Positions 17,576-29,243 of a stretch of DNA of 64,000 nt are shown piece by piece. The stretch is from assembly GCA_049324695.1 (NCBI GenBank), contig JBMOMJ010000055.1:481120-545119 (forward strand), written 5' to 3'. Under the pieces are notes generated by a model that was not told the origin of the DNA, ran no database searches, and was given only the letters and a program-made list of their open reading frames with translations. Made by a program: the position numbers and the translations under genes. Positions within the stretch are counted from its first letter, which is position 1. The number at the start of each line of letters is the position of its first letter. This DNA comes from PMG-095 sp049324695. Lineage in GTDB: Bacteria; Myxococcota_A; Polyangia; Polyangiales; Polyangiaceae.

Positions 17576-20082
17576 TCCGTGGCTCCGCTCAACGTAAAGT
17601 ACACGATTGTTCCCTGGCCCACCACCGATTCCGCCCAGGTTTTTCCGCCGTGCCGTCCCGCAATGCGACGCACCGTCGCGAGACCGATACCAGTGCCTTC
17701 GAATTCACCTTTTGTGTGTAGGCGCTGGAACGGCGTAAACAGCTTGCTCGCGTAACGCATATCGAAGCCCGCGCCGTTGTCGCGCACGAAGAACACGCTT
17801 GCTCCCTGCTCATCGGATTGAGGCAACTTACCGAGCTCGATTACGGCGCTTTCCCGGCCCTTGCTGTACTTCCAGGCGTTGTCGAGCAAGTTTTCCAACA
17901 GGATGCGCGACAGCGTCCGATCCGCTTGCACGAGCAGGCCCGGCGCATGAGTGAAGCTCACGTCGCGGCCGGCGTAGCGGTCTCGCAATTCGCGTTCGAT
18001 TTCGCTGGCAACCTCGCTCAGATCGATGCGCTCGCGGCGTAGCTCGCTTCGCGTCGCGCGCGAGAGCTGTAACAAATCATCGATTAGCTCACCCATGCGC
18101 TGCACGGCGGCGCGCACGCGACGTAGGTAGTCGCTGGCTTCTGGATCGAGCTTTGAACCATAGTCCTCCTCCAGAGCCCGGCTGAAGCCGTCGATCGCGC
18201 GTAACGGGCTGCGTAGATCGTGTGATACCGAATAGCTGAAGGCTTCGAGCTCGGCGTTCGCGGAGGTGAGCTGGGCCGTGCGATCCGCGACGCGCTGTTC
18301 CAGCTCGGCGTTGAGCTTGCGAATTGCCGCCTCACTTTGCGCACGCAAGAGCTCGGCGGCGCGCTCGGCACGGCGTTGCTCGCTCACGTCGAGCATGCTG
18401 CCGCGCACCAGCACACGCTTCGGATCTGGCAGTCGCAGCAAGCGCACCTCGCAGGGAACGTCGCTGCCGTCGGCTCGCTGGTGCAGCCAATCGAAACGCG
18501 GCCGCTCGCCGGAAATGGCAGCTCGCAAGTAGATGGGCGCGGCCTCGGCCGACAGGCGACCATCTGCCTGGCGCTCGGGACTCACGTCGACGGGACCGCA
18601 TTGCTTCAGCTCGGCTTCGGAACGACCGAATAGCTGCTCCGCCGCGGGGTTGGCGGCTGTGAAACGGTTGGTTTCGACGTCGAACACCACGATGGCATCG
18701 GGCGCGTGCTCGACCAGCAAACGGAAGCGCTCCTCGCTCTGCTTCACGGCGAGCTCCGCGCGGCGCTGTTTGGTGACGTCGCGCGCCACGGCCACGATGT
18801 GCCGTTCGCCGCTGAGCTCGATGAAATCCGCGCTGAACAGGATGTCCAGCGCTTCTCCGGCTTTGTTCTTGACGATGATCGGATAGTCGCGCAGCGTGCC
18901 TTCACGCTGCATCTTTTCCATCATCGGCGCGCGACTTGCCGGATCGGCCCACATGCCCACCTCGATCGCGGTGCGCCCGACGACCTCGGCTCGCGTGTGC
19001 CCGATCAGGACTTCGTAGCCGCGATTCACGTCCACGAAGGCGCCGGTCTTGGCCGACGTGATGCTGATTGCTTCTGCGCTCGCGTGGAAGGCCTTGGAAA
19101 ACTTCTCTTCCGACTCGCGCAGCGCCCGTTCGGCGTTGAGGCGCTCGCTGATGTCGCGGATGGTGGCCACGAAGCAGCGCCGATCGCCGAGATCCACCGT
19201 TTCGGCTGAAAACAAGCAGGGGAGGTCCCTGCCGTCACGCGTGCGCAACGTGCTCGCCACGTCGTGCGCCGAGCCCTGCTTGAGGACCTCGGCTGCCAAG
19301 CGTGCACGTTCACTGGCGTGGGCCCACATCCCGATATCGACCGAGGTGGCACCGATGATCTCAGCGCGGCGCCAGCCGAACAGGCGCTCGAACCCATCGT
19401 TGACGTCGACGAATCGCCCGCTGTCGATCTCGGTGATCGCGATCGCGTGAGGGCTGGCTCGAAATGCGCGTTCGAACTTTTGCTCGGAGGCCTGCAGCGA
19501 TTCGGTCGCATGCTGCGCGCGCCTCAGCACGCTCATCACGACCGCGCTGACCGAGATCGAAACCAGCAGCTGACCAAAGCCGACTCGCAGCCAGATGTGG
19601 CCGCCTCGCAGGTTCATGAATGCCGGCCCGGGCGGCATCACCGGCAGCTTGCCACTGGTCCAACCGACGGCGGCGAGCGCATAGAGTACCGCGATTGCGG
19701 TGGCACCCAACAGCGTACCCCGCCGCGCGAAATACAAAGTAGCGAACAGCAGGAACAACACCAGCAGTGCCAACACCGCGGGCGCGAACGGACCCACGAT
19801 GGCGAGTGTGAGCGCCGCGCACGAGTAGTGAGTTCCAAGAAGTCCCAAGACCCGCACGCTTTGCGGGAGCTGGCGAGCGAACGCCATTAGCCAGCTCAGG
19901 GAGAGCGAGAGCAACGCCAGCAACGCCACCGTTCCGCGCAAAGACGGCTCGGTCACCAGCACCACTGCGACCCAGATCAAGCCGATGCTGCCCGTCAGCC
20001 ACAAACTCTTATCGAGCAGCGGCCCTTTCCAGCCAGCCCCCGGAAGAGTGTTCTCTACCCTGGATCCATCCTTTTCGCGCAA
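17572..20082 (-). CDS. membrane-bound multi-PAS sensor histidine kinase
   Basis: 836 residues. The first 190 residues form several membrane helices (LWLTGSIGLIWVAVVLV, TVALLALLSLSLSWLMAF and others) without an obvious periplasmic domain. Three PAS domains follow, two of them near-identical in layout (RDISERLNAERALRESEEKF type linkers). A coiled coil leads into the kinase: SYSVSHDLRSPLRAIDGF with phospho-His621, then NLLDNAWKYSKG, FFVRDNGAGFDMRYASKLF and GTGIGLATVRRI. This HisKA subtype is the one used by phytochromes and their Rcp1 partners, consistent with the overlapping receiver gene downstream. The signal sensed is unknown. Confidence 0.93.
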   Translation of the reverse strand: MREKDGSRVENTLPGAGWKGPLLDKSLWLTGSIGLIWVAVVLVTEPSLRGTVALLALLSLSLSWLMAFARQLPQSVRVLGLLGTHYSCAALTLAIVGPFAPAVLALLVLFLLFATLYFARRGTLLGATAIAVLYALAAVGWTSGKLPVMPPGPAFMNLRGGHIWLRVGFGQLLVSISVSAVVMSVLRRAQHATESLQASEQKFERAFRASPHAIAITEIDSGRFVDVNDGFERLFGWRRAEIIGATSVDIGMWAHASERARLAAEVLKQGSAHDVASTLRTRDGRDLPCLFSAETVDLGDRRCFVATIRDISERLNAERALRESEEKFSKAFHASAEAISITSAKTGAFVDVNRGYEVLIGHTRAEVVGRTAIEVGMWADPASRAPMMEKMQREGTLRDYPIIVKNKAGEALDILFSADFIELSGERHIVAVARDVTKQRRAELAVKQSEERFRLLVEHAPDAIVVFDVETNRFTAANPAAEQLFGRSEAELKQCGPVDVSPERQADGRLSAEAAPIYLRAAISGERPRFDWLHQRADGSDVPCEVRLLRLPDPKRVLVRGSMLDVSEQRRAERAAELLRAQSEAAIRKLNAELEQRVADRTAQLTSANAELEAFSYSVSHDLRSPLRAIDGFSRALEEDYGSKLDPEASDYLRRVRAAVQRMGELIDDLLQLSRATRSELRRERIDLSEVASEIERELRDRYAGRDVSFTHAPGLLVQADRTLSRILLENLLDNAWKYSKGRESAVIELGKLPQSDEQGASVFFVRDNGAGFDMRYASKLFTPFQRLHTKGEFEGTGIGLATVRRIAGRHGGKTWAESVVGQGTIVYFTLSGATE

Positions 20083-20137
20083 GCGACCCTCGAATACTCA
20101 CGACATAGTCGCGGTAATTCGGTGTGTAGGTCAAGCC

Positions 20138-23068
20138 TCAGGCGCGCAGTGCTGCGGCTTGTGCGAGCAACGGACGCAACGCGTCGAGCGCCGCGACGCG
20201 CGCCGGATCCGGCAGCGCTTCGGCACTATCGACGTCGCAGAACACCAAGGCTGGTTGTACGCCCTTGTCTGCACAGGTGTAGATCGCAAATGCTTCCGAG
20301 CCGATGACCTCGTAGTAGCGCGCGGGAATCATGTCGTTCGCGCGGGGCGACAGCGCATCTTCCATGCGCGCGTCGCGGCCGTTTTGATAGCACGACGAGA
20401 ACACGTCCGTGACTCCGCGACCGAGCTTCAGCGGGAAGCGCAGCTCTTTCCCGAGCGCGTCGATATCCTCACGGATTCCGTAGCGGACCACGAAAGCATC
20501 GCGTTGCGGTGTGGCCACCAACAACAGCAGTCTGCGCACTCCGAGCTGCTCCGCGAACGCCGAAAGCGCCAGCGACAGCACGACATCAGCTGGCACGCGG
20601 CCAGCGATTTTCTTGCGAATTTCTTCGATTTGCGCGTCGAGCCCTGTCGCCGCGCTCGGTTGCGCATCGACAGCGAGGCGACGCCCGAGCTGGAGCGGTG
20701 CGATCGCGATCTTTTCAGGTGCAGCGGGGGCGCCTGCGTTCGGAGCCGGGCCTTGGGGCACTCTAGGGGCTGCCTGCGCAGAGGTGGCGTGAGGAACCGC
20801 CGCGAGAGGGCCGGCGACGGGAGCGGCATGATTTTCGTCAGTTGGTGCGGCCTGTGCCTTGACCACCTCGGCCACGTTGTTCAGAAAGCGGCTCGCTTTG
20901 ATATCGAGACCGAGCAAGGTCGAGTAGCGTTCCTGAAAAGAGTTCTGCACCGCCTCGAGCAGGTCCGGAATTGCTTCCTGTTCGATCGTAACCAGGTGCT
21001 TGTGGCGCGTCAGTAGCAAGCCAATTTCGCGTTCACGCGTCGCTGACGGCGTAGACGCCACGATTTCGCAGAGCTCGTTGGCAAACTCGGCGAGCGCGCT
21101 CAAGCGATCCTCTGCGCGAGTCAGCGGTCCGCTGCCACTCGGTACCGCCGCAATCGCCGTCAACAGGCGCGGCGGTAGCCGCCAAGTCTGCGCTACGGCG
21201 ACGCCCAAACGCGCGAAGCTCGAGCCGAGCACGCGTTCCGAAGCGGCGCGCACGCTGATCTGTTCGTTCTGCACCAGCGCCATGACTTGGTCATAGAGCT
21301 CGGGCAGGTACACCACCACCAAATGGCGCCCGAGGTCGCGGAACATGGCGCATACCATGGCTTCTTCGTCGTTCAGCTTGCTGTCGAAGGCGAGGTTGCG
21401 TGCGATCTCGCCGCTCACGAGCGAGCTGATCGCGGAATCCGAAATTCGCTGCGACTGCCCGCTCTTGCCAGTGCCTTTGAACAAGCTGATGCTGAGCGCG
21501 AGGGAGCGAACGCGATCGAAACCCAAGATCACGATGGCGTGCTGAATGCTGTAGATCTTGCCACCGAAGCGGTTCGCATACATCGAGTTCACCGCGCGCA
21601 GAAGCTTCGCAGTGAGCGCGTAGTCTTTGAGGATTGCAGCGCCGAGCTGGCCCGCCGAGTAAGCTCCGGTAGCGTCGGCTTTCTTGCTGACCTCGCCGAC
21701 ATTCTGCGCGAACGCAGGAAAGTCTCCCTGTCGTTTCAAACGCAGCATCAGCTTGTTCAGCGTTTGCTCGGCGGTTGCGCCGAGCGGCGCGTCCAAGCGC
21801 TCTGGCAAACGCTGCGCGGCAGGTTGCGCTACGGCAGGCTCGGCTGGCGGCGCTGGTGCCTCGGCCGCTGCTTGCGCTTGCGGAGCCGGCGCCGGCGGGG
21901 GCGGACTTTTTACTTTCGCAATTTCCGGCTGTGCGCGTTCGGCGCGTGCCATAGCCGGCGGCGATGTTGGGACATCGGGCGCGGCGGCGGGCGCGGCCAT
22001 GATGACGGGCGCCGTGCGCTCCGCAATCGGATTCGGGATCGCTACCGCGCCAACCACGGGCGCGTGTTCCACGTGGGCGGCTTGCCCGATGTGCGTGTTC
22101 CCGTGGTGCGTGTCGATGTGCGCGCGCACCAAGTCGACGCGCGCCGCCGGCTTGGGCGGCTCGACGTGCATACTCACGGCTCTGGCGAGCTCTTCCGCCA
22201 GCACGCGCGCTGAGCTCGGTCGCGCTTTGGGATCCTTCGCCAGGCACGACTCGATGACTTGTGCGACCGCTGGCGGCAAATCCGGGACCAGCTCGCGCAG
22301 CGGACGCACCGGGTCGCGCACGTGCATCACCATCAGCATCACGTCCGACTCGTGGTGAAACACCGGAGTTCCGCTCAACATCTCGTAGGCGATCACACCT
22401 AGCGAATAGATGTCGCTCTGCGCGGTCACCTGAGGCGAATCGCCCAGCGCTTGTTCCGGCGCCATGTGACTCGGCGTACCGAGCACTTGACCATGGCGCG
22501 TCTTGATGCCGCTGGTCGACAGAACTTTGGCGACGCCGAAATCGACCAGCTTTATTCGCAGCGGCTCCCCTTCGAGCACGAATACGTTGGCGGGCTTCAA
22601 GTCACGATGCACCACGCCGGCTCCGTGTGCGGCATCGAGCGCGCTGCAAATCTGTCGCACGTACTCGAGCACTTCGTGCGGCGTGAAGCGATGCCGCTCC
22701 TTCATGCGCTCGCCCAAGTCGTGGCCACGCAAGAGCTCCATCACGTAGTAGCAGCGGCCCTCCAGATCTCCGAAATCGAGAATGTCGACGATGTTCGGAT
22801 GATTGAGGCGCGCGGCGATGCGCGCTTCGCTCAAGAAGCGCTGCGCCAGATCCGGATACGAAGTCAGCTCTTGGCTCAGAAACTTGACCGCTACTTCGCG
22901 TCCGAGCTGCGGATGTTTGGCCACAAATACCGAGCCCATGCCACCGCGCGCGAGCGCTCGATCGAGCACATAATTGCCGACGCGGCGCCCAACGAGCTTC
23001 GGCGCGATGGGACGCTCACCCATGGCTTGGGCCTCCTGAGCCGGCAAAACTGGGCTATTTTTCGACAT
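20138..23068 (-). CDS. Ser/Thr kinase-HDOD-GAF-like fusion protein
   Basis: 976 residues. Kinase domain 33-295: glycine loop LARGGMGSVFVA, catalytic Lys62, HRDLKPAN at 154-161, DFG at 176-178, GTPSHMAPEQ activation segment; all catalytic residues present. A Pro/Ala linker (about 300-430) separates it from an HDOD domain at about 435-645 (GDFPAFAQNVGEV, ILKDYALTAKLLRAVNS, SIQHAIVILGFDRVRSLAL). The C-terminal 190 residues look GAF-like (FAEQLGVRRLLLLVATP, IRFPLKLGRGVTD-type pattern). HDOD lacks the HD metal site and is a signalling scaffold. No transmembrane helix is seen, so it is cytosolic. Substrates unknown. Confidence 0.92.
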   Translation of the reverse strand: MSKNSPVLPAQEAQAMGERPIAPKLVGRRVGNYVLDRALARGGMGSVFVAKHPQLGREVAVKFLSQELTSYPDLAQRFLSEARIAARLNHPNIVDILDFGDLEGRCYYVMELLRGHDLGERMKERHRFTPHEVLEYVRQICSALDAAHGAGVVHRDLKPANVFVLEGEPLRIKLVDFGVAKVLSTSGIKTRHGQVLGTPSHMAPEQALGDSPQVTAQSDIYSLGVIAYEMLSGTPVFHHESDVMLMVMHVRDPVRPLRELVPDLPPAVAQVIESCLAKDPKARPSSARVLAEELARAVSMHVEPPKPAARVDLVRAHIDTHHGNTHIGQAAHVEHAPVVGAVAIPNPIAERTAPVIMAAPAAAPDVPTSPPAMARAERAQPEIAKVKSPPPPAPAPQAQAAAEAPAPPAEPAVAQPAAQRLPERLDAPLGATAEQTLNKLMLRLKRQGDFPAFAQNVGEVSKKADATGAYSAGQLGAAILKDYALTAKLLRAVNSMYANRFGGKIYSIQHAIVILGFDRVRSLALSISLFKGTGKSGQSQRISDSAISSLVSGEIARNLAFDSKLNDEEAMVCAMFRDLGRHLVVVYLPELYDQVMALVQNEQISVRAASERVLGSSFARLGVAVAQTWRLPPRLLTAIAAVPSGSGPLTRAEDRLSALAEFANELCEIVASTPSATREREIGLLLTRHKHLVTIEQEAIPDLLEAVQNSFQERYSTLLGLDIKASRFLNNVAEVVKAQAAPTDENHAAPVAGPLAAVPHATSAQAAPRVPQGPAPNAGAPAAPEKIAIAPLQLGRRLAVDAQPSAATGLDAQIEEIRKKIAGRVPADVVLSLALSAFAEQLGVRRLLLLVATPQRDAFVVRYGIREDIDALGKELRFPLKLGRGVTDVFSSCYQNGRDARMEDALSPRANDMIPARYYEVIGSEAFAIYTCADKGVQPALVFCDVDSAEALPDPARVAALDALRPLLAQAAALRA

Positions 23069-23239
23069 TCGCGGCGCGAACCTCCAACTTCCTGGAGCCC
23101 AATAACGGCCGCTCGCTGTGCAAAATCAGTATGAAAGCGCCAAAATAGACGCGCCGGCTTTGGGGCCGAGGTGGCGCAACCCGCGCGGCTGAACGCACAC
23201 GCCATGCGACCCGGAGGTTCGTAGTATGACCCGCCCATC

Positions 23240-25309
<2,070 letters not shown>

Positions 25310-25420
25310 GCGCCGCGGCCCCGAGCGCGAGGCAGTCGGCGCCGTGCACGGTACTCGCGGCAGCAAGGTTGCTACACATAGCGATCGCTTGCGTGACGCG
25401 ACCCTGGTAGCCTCGGCGCC

Positions 25421-25813
25421 ATGAGCCACATCATCGATCACGTCGGTATTTCGGTAAAAGACTACGCTCGCGCGAAGGCCTTCTACAGCGAGGCGCTCGC
25501 ACCGCTCGGGATCACTCTCATCATGGAGTACGGCAGCGGCGGCGGCTTCGGTCGCGGCAAGCCCGACTTCTGGATCTCCGCTGGCACCATGGCGTTTCAA
25601 ACGGACGCGCAGGTCGCTTCCATCACGCCGGTGCACCTCTGCCTGCTCGCGCGCAGCCGGGAAGAGGTCGACGCCTTTTACAAGGCCGCTCTCGCCGCTG
25701 GCGCCAAGGACAATGGGCCGCCTGGCATTCGCGCCCACTACCACCCGAACTACTACGGCGCGTTCGTCATCGATCCGGACGGCAACAATCTGGAAGCCGT
25801 ATTTCACGGCTGA
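25421..25813 (+). CDS. VOC-family (glyoxalase/bleomycin-resistance-like) protein
   Basis: 130 residues, one VOC unit. The pattern IIDHVGISVKDYARAKAFYSEAL, VHLCLLARSREEVDAFYKAAL and FVIDPDGNNLEAVFHG is typical, with metal-ligand candidates His near the start, His in VHLC and Glu in NNLEAV. Such small proteins bind a divalent metal and act as lyases or dioxygenases, or sequester small molecules. Substrate unknown. Starts at ATG 25421, 111 bp after cstA, so separate expression is possible. Confidence 0.88.
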   Translation: MSHIIDHVGISVKDYARAKAFYSEALAPLGITLIMEYGSGGGFGRGKPDFWISAGTMAFQTDAQVASITPVHLCLLARSREEVDAFYKAALAAGAKDNGPPGIRAHYHPNYYGAFVIDPDGNNLEAVFHG

Positions 25814-25820
25814 TTCGCGG

Positions 25821-26603
25821 CTAACGGTTCACTCGCTGGTCCACGTCGCTCACGATGCGGCCGTCTTGCATCGAGATTTGGCGTGAGGTGCGCGCGGCGA
25901 AGCTCTGCTCGTGGGTAACCATGATCACGGTGATGCCGCGCTCGCGCACCATGGTTTCGAAGACATCCATCACGATGCGGCCACTCTTCGAATCCAGGTT
26001 CCCGGTGGGCTCGTCGGCGAGCACGATGCGCGGATCGTTTGCCACGGCACGCGCGATGCTCACGCGCTGCTGCTGGCCGCCGGAAAGCTGGTGCGGACGG
26101 CGCAGGAGCAAGTCGCCGAGCCCAATCGAGGTGAGCACGTCCCGGGCCTTGGCTTCGATTTCTCTACGGCTGCGCTGTCCGCGCCGCAGCATCGGAATCA
26201 TCACGTTCTCGAGCACGTTGAACTCTGGCAGCAAGAAGTGAAACTGAAACACGAAACCGAGCTTTTCGTTGCGCAGGTGTGCACGCGCATCATCGTCGAG
26301 CTCTGAGATGTCGACGCCGTCGAGCTCGACGCTGCCCGAGGTGGGTCGATCGAGCGCGCCCAGCAAGTACAAGAGCGTGCTTTTGCCGGAGCCGCTGAAG
26401 CCCGTCACGCTCAGAAACTCGCGAGCGTGCACCCGCAGGTTCACATCCTCGAGCACGCGGTTTTTCACGGCGGCGCCGAGCTCGCGGCACAACCCGCGCG
26501 TCTCCAGTACGACCTCGCCTTTCTCGGGCCAGGGTAGCGCCACGTGAGGCGCCATCGAGTCGGGCGCGCCGCTCGGCGCTCTCGAATCCGGTGCGTCGCT
26601 CAT
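25821..26603 (-). CDS. LolD/MacB-type ABC transporter ATPase
   Basis: 260 residues. Walker A GFSGSGKSTLL, Q-loop FQFHFLLPEFNVLENV, signature LSGGQQQRVSIARA, Walker B IVLADEPTGNLDSKSG, and the switch His in VTHEQ. The EFNVLENVMIPML segment is characteristic of LolD. The first 25 residues (APDSRAPSGAPDSMAP) are an extra low-complexity leader. It is the last gene of a three-gene operon with a LolE-like permease and an HlyD-like adaptor, so it probably powers export across or out of the inner membrane. It could serve lipoproteins or a small molecule. Confidence 0.93.
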   Translation of the reverse strand: MSDAPDSRAPSGAPDSMAPHVALPWPEKGEVVLETRGLCRELGAAVKNRVLEDVNLRVHAREFLSVTGFSGSGKSTLLYLLGALDRPTSGSVELDGVDISELDDDARAHLRNEKLGFVFQFHFLLPEFNVLENVMIPMLRRGQRSRREIEAKARDVLTSIGLGDLLLRRPHQLSGGQQQRVSIARAVANDPRIVLADEPTGNLDSKSGRIVMDVFETMVRERGITVIMVTHEQSFAARTSRQISMQDGRIVSDVDQRVNR

Positions 26604-26649
26604 CCGATGCGGCCTCGCCCGCGATCGGGTGCGGCGGAGTAGTGCGCGT

Positions 26650-27909
26650 TCATCCGAGCTGGCCTCGCAGAACGTCCACCGGCTCCACGCGCGAGCCGCG
26701 CAGCGCCGGAATCAAGCTGGCGATGAGCCCGACGCTGAGCGCAAAGCCCACGCCGTACCAGTAGAAGCGCGGATCGTCCTTCACCAGGAAGTATTCGCTC
26801 TTCACCAGGCCTTCTTGGTGTGTCTTCAAGTGCGAGAGCGCCACCACCAAGTAGTGCCCAATGATGTCGCCGATAGCCGCGCCGATCAGCGCGATGATGG
26901 CGCCTTGCAGTAGAAACCCAAACAAAATGTCCGCGCGTCGGAAGCCAACGCTACGCAAGATCGCGATGTCGCGCGTCTTTTGCAGCACAATCATGACTTG
27001 AATCGCAAGAATGCCGAAGCCACCCACCGCGAGGATGGCTCCCACGACGAAGCTGATGATGGTGTTCTGCATCGCGAAGATGCCGAGGAAATTCGAATTA
27101 GTTTCCTGCCAGCTCTCCGCGTCGTAGCCGAACAGCGCTTCCATGTTGTCACTGACGCTGGGCGCGCCGTCGCTATCTTCGAGGCGCATTTCGATGCGGC
27201 CAACGATGTCCGGCTTGCCCAACAAGATTTGAGCGTTGCGAAGCTTCACGTAGACCCGCGTATTGTCGACGGGTGGAATGGCGGCTTCGAAGATCCCCAC
27301 CACCTTCAAGCTCAGGCGATCGCCGGCGCCGGTTCCGCACACGACCACATCGTCTAGCCCGGCACCCAGGCGCGATGCCACGCCCGATCCCAAAATGATG
27401 CCGTCGGAAGCTGCGCTGAACGCGCGGTAGCTGCCTTCGATCAGGTACGAGCTGAGCGGCGTAACCTGATTTTGTTTGCTGGGCTCGATGCCGCGCAAGT
27501 CCACGGGGTACTGCTTGGCTCCGAACAAGAGCACACCCGAGCCGACCAGCGAGGCGGCCGCGGCGCGTACGCCGGGCAACTGCTCCACGGCGCGCACGAT
27601 TTCGGCGGGCCGAGCGATGCGCAGCTGACGGTCGCTCGGATTTTCGTGCGTCACACGCGCTGCCACGAAGGTTTGCGCGTAGCGGCTCAAAATCGACGCT
27701 GAAGGGCGCAGCTGCTTATCGAAAATGGTGACGTGTGGGCTGATGCGCAGGATGTTGTCGAGAAACTTGGTCTGAAAGCCCTGCATGATGCCGTTGATGG
27801 CGATCAACACCAGCACGCCGAGCGCGACGCCGAGCACAGCGATGCCGTTCAGTAGCTTGCGGTCCCACAATTGCCTCAGCGCGATGAACACCACGATGCG
27901 GGAGATCAC
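26650..27909 (-). CDS. LolC/E-MacB family ABC permease
   Basis: 419 residues. One N-terminal helix (LLNGIAVLGVALGVLVLIAING), a large periplasmic domain, and three C-terminal helices (VVGAILAVGGFGILAIQVMIVL and others) give the FtsX/MacB topology. LALRQLWDRKLLN-type amphipathic starts and the SVGFRRADILFGFLLQGAIIALIG segment are typical of LolC/E. It moves lipophilic or peptide substrates from the membrane or periplasm using the neighbouring ATPase. The gene starts inside the stop codon of the adaptor gene (4-bp overlap). Confidence 0.9.
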   Translation of the reverse strand: MISRIVVFIALRQLWDRKLLNGIAVLGVALGVLVLIAINGIMQGFQTKFLDNILRISPHVTIFDKQLRPSASILSRYAQTFVAARVTHENPSDRQLRIARPAEIVRAVEQLPGVRAAAASLVGSGVLLFGAKQYPVDLRGIEPSKQNQVTPLSSYLIEGSYRAFSAASDGIILGSGVASRLGAGLDDVVVCGTGAGDRLSLKVVGIFEAAIPPVDNTRVYVKLRNAQILLGKPDIVGRIEMRLEDSDGAPSVSDNMEALFGYDAESWQETNSNFLGIFAMQNTIISFVVGAILAVGGFGILAIQVMIVLQKTRDIAILRSVGFRRADILFGFLLQGAIIALIGAAIGDIIGHYLVVALSHLKTHQEGLVKSEYFLVKDDPRFYWYGVGFALSVGLIASLIPALRGSRVEPVDVLRGQLG

Positions 27910-29162
27910 AGCGCCGCCTTCGAGGGTTGGGACTTGTCCGGCATCGGTTCGAACGGATCCGGATTTTTGCGTACAGGGCTCACGCGTGTGCCGTCGCTCA
28001 ACTGGTCCTGCCCGCTCACGATGACGAGCTCACCGGCGTTCACACCGCTCAGTGCTTCCAGTCGTAGCAAGTCGCGAATGCCTACCTGGATTCGTCTGCG
28101 CCGCGCTCGTCCTTGATCAGCGACCCACACGAAGCCCTGGTCCTCGGCGGAGCTAGGCAAGAGCAAGGCGCCGTCTTTCTCGCTCGAGATGATGTTCACC
28201 TCGGCGCTCATGCCGCTGCGTAGCTCGGCCGGCGGCGCATCTAGCCGAACTTTCGCGAGGAACGACTTGCGTTCACGGTTCGCGTCCGGATACACCTCGA
28301 AGACGTGGCCGCTGAAAATTTGCTTGGGAAATGCATACAAGCTGACTGCCGCGGCCGATCCCTGGTTGCCCGCCGCCGCACGCACGCGTGCGATGTCGGC
28401 TTCGTCGACCGCAACTTCGAGCACCAGGTTCGCGGTATCACCGACTTTGAACAACGTTTGATTCAAAGCCACCACTTCGCCGAGTTCGACGTACTTACCG
28501 AGTACGACGCCGTCGAGCGGTGCGCGCACGAACGTATCGCTCACCCGCGACGCTAGCGACTCGAGCAGCGCCGACTTCTGCGCCACGCTCGAGCTGAGAT
28601 CGATGCGCAGAGCGCGCTGCTGCGCGCTGAGGGCAGCGATTTGCGCGTCGAGCTGTGAAACGCGTGCGCGAGCGCGGTCGAGCTCGGCGGTCGTCAGTGC
28701 GTTGCTCTTCGCGAGTGCCTCGCTGCGCTCCAGCTCGATGCGAGCGAGCTTCCGTTCGGCGTCGATCGCTGCGGCTTGCGCCTCGAGCGCCGCAAGGTGT
28801 GGCGCGCTCTTGCCGGCTTGTTGCGAGGCCGCGCTGAGATCGGCTTTGCCACGTGTCAGCTCGAACGTCGCGCTGGGATTATCGATGCGAGCCAGCACGT
28901 CACCGCGCTTGACGCGATCGCCTTCCTTCACGCGAATCTCGAGCATACTGCCCGACGTTTTGGCTTTGACGTTCACGCGATCGTCGGCTTCGACCGTGCC
29001 CGTCGCGTACACCGCTTCCACCGCTTTGCCACGCACGACGGGCGTGACAGTCACTTCGTGGGGAGCGAAACGGCTCTTGATGAACACAGCGAGCGCGACA
29101 CCGGCGAGGACCAGCGGAACCACCAATTTGAGGTTGAAACGCCTGCCCTCGCCGTTAGCCAT
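27906..29162 (-). CDS. HlyD/MacA-like periplasmic adaptor
   Basis: 418 residues. A single N-terminal anchor (LKLVVPLVLAGVALAVFI), a lipoyl-like half (VKAKTSGSMLEIRVKEGDRVKRGDVLARID), a long alpha-hairpin (KLARIELERSEALAKSNAL...), the other lipoyl half (VRAPLDGVVLGKYVELGEVV) and a beta-barrel/membrane-proximal domain (RIQVGIRDLLRLEALSGVNAGE). It is the membrane-fusion component of a tripartite exporter whose permease and ATPase follow. No TolC-like gene is in the window. Confidence 0.92.
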   Translation of the reverse strand: MANGEGRRFNLKLVVPLVLAGVALAVFIKSRFAPHEVTVTPVVRGKAVEAVYATGTVEADDRVNVKAKTSGSMLEIRVKEGDRVKRGDVLARIDNPSATFELTRGKADLSAASQQAGKSAPHLAALEAQAAAIDAERKLARIELERSEALAKSNALTTAELDRARARVSQLDAQIAALSAQQRALRIDLSSSVAQKSALLESLASRVSDTFVRAPLDGVVLGKYVELGEVVALNQTLFKVGDTANLVLEVAVDEADIARVRAAAGNQGSAAAVSLYAFPKQIFSGHVFEVYPDANRERKSFLAKVRLDAPPAELRSGMSAEVNIISSEKDGALLLPSSAEDQGFVWVADQGRARRRRIQVGIRDLLRLEALSGVNAGELVIVSGQDQLSDGTRVSPVRKNPDPFEPMPDKSQPSKAAL

Positions 29163-29243
29163 CCACGTCGGTTTTACCGCGCTCCCCGCTGCGAATCCCG
29201 GTCTCGCGCTTCGATTCTGCGTTCTTGGGCCGCCGGCCGGCGC

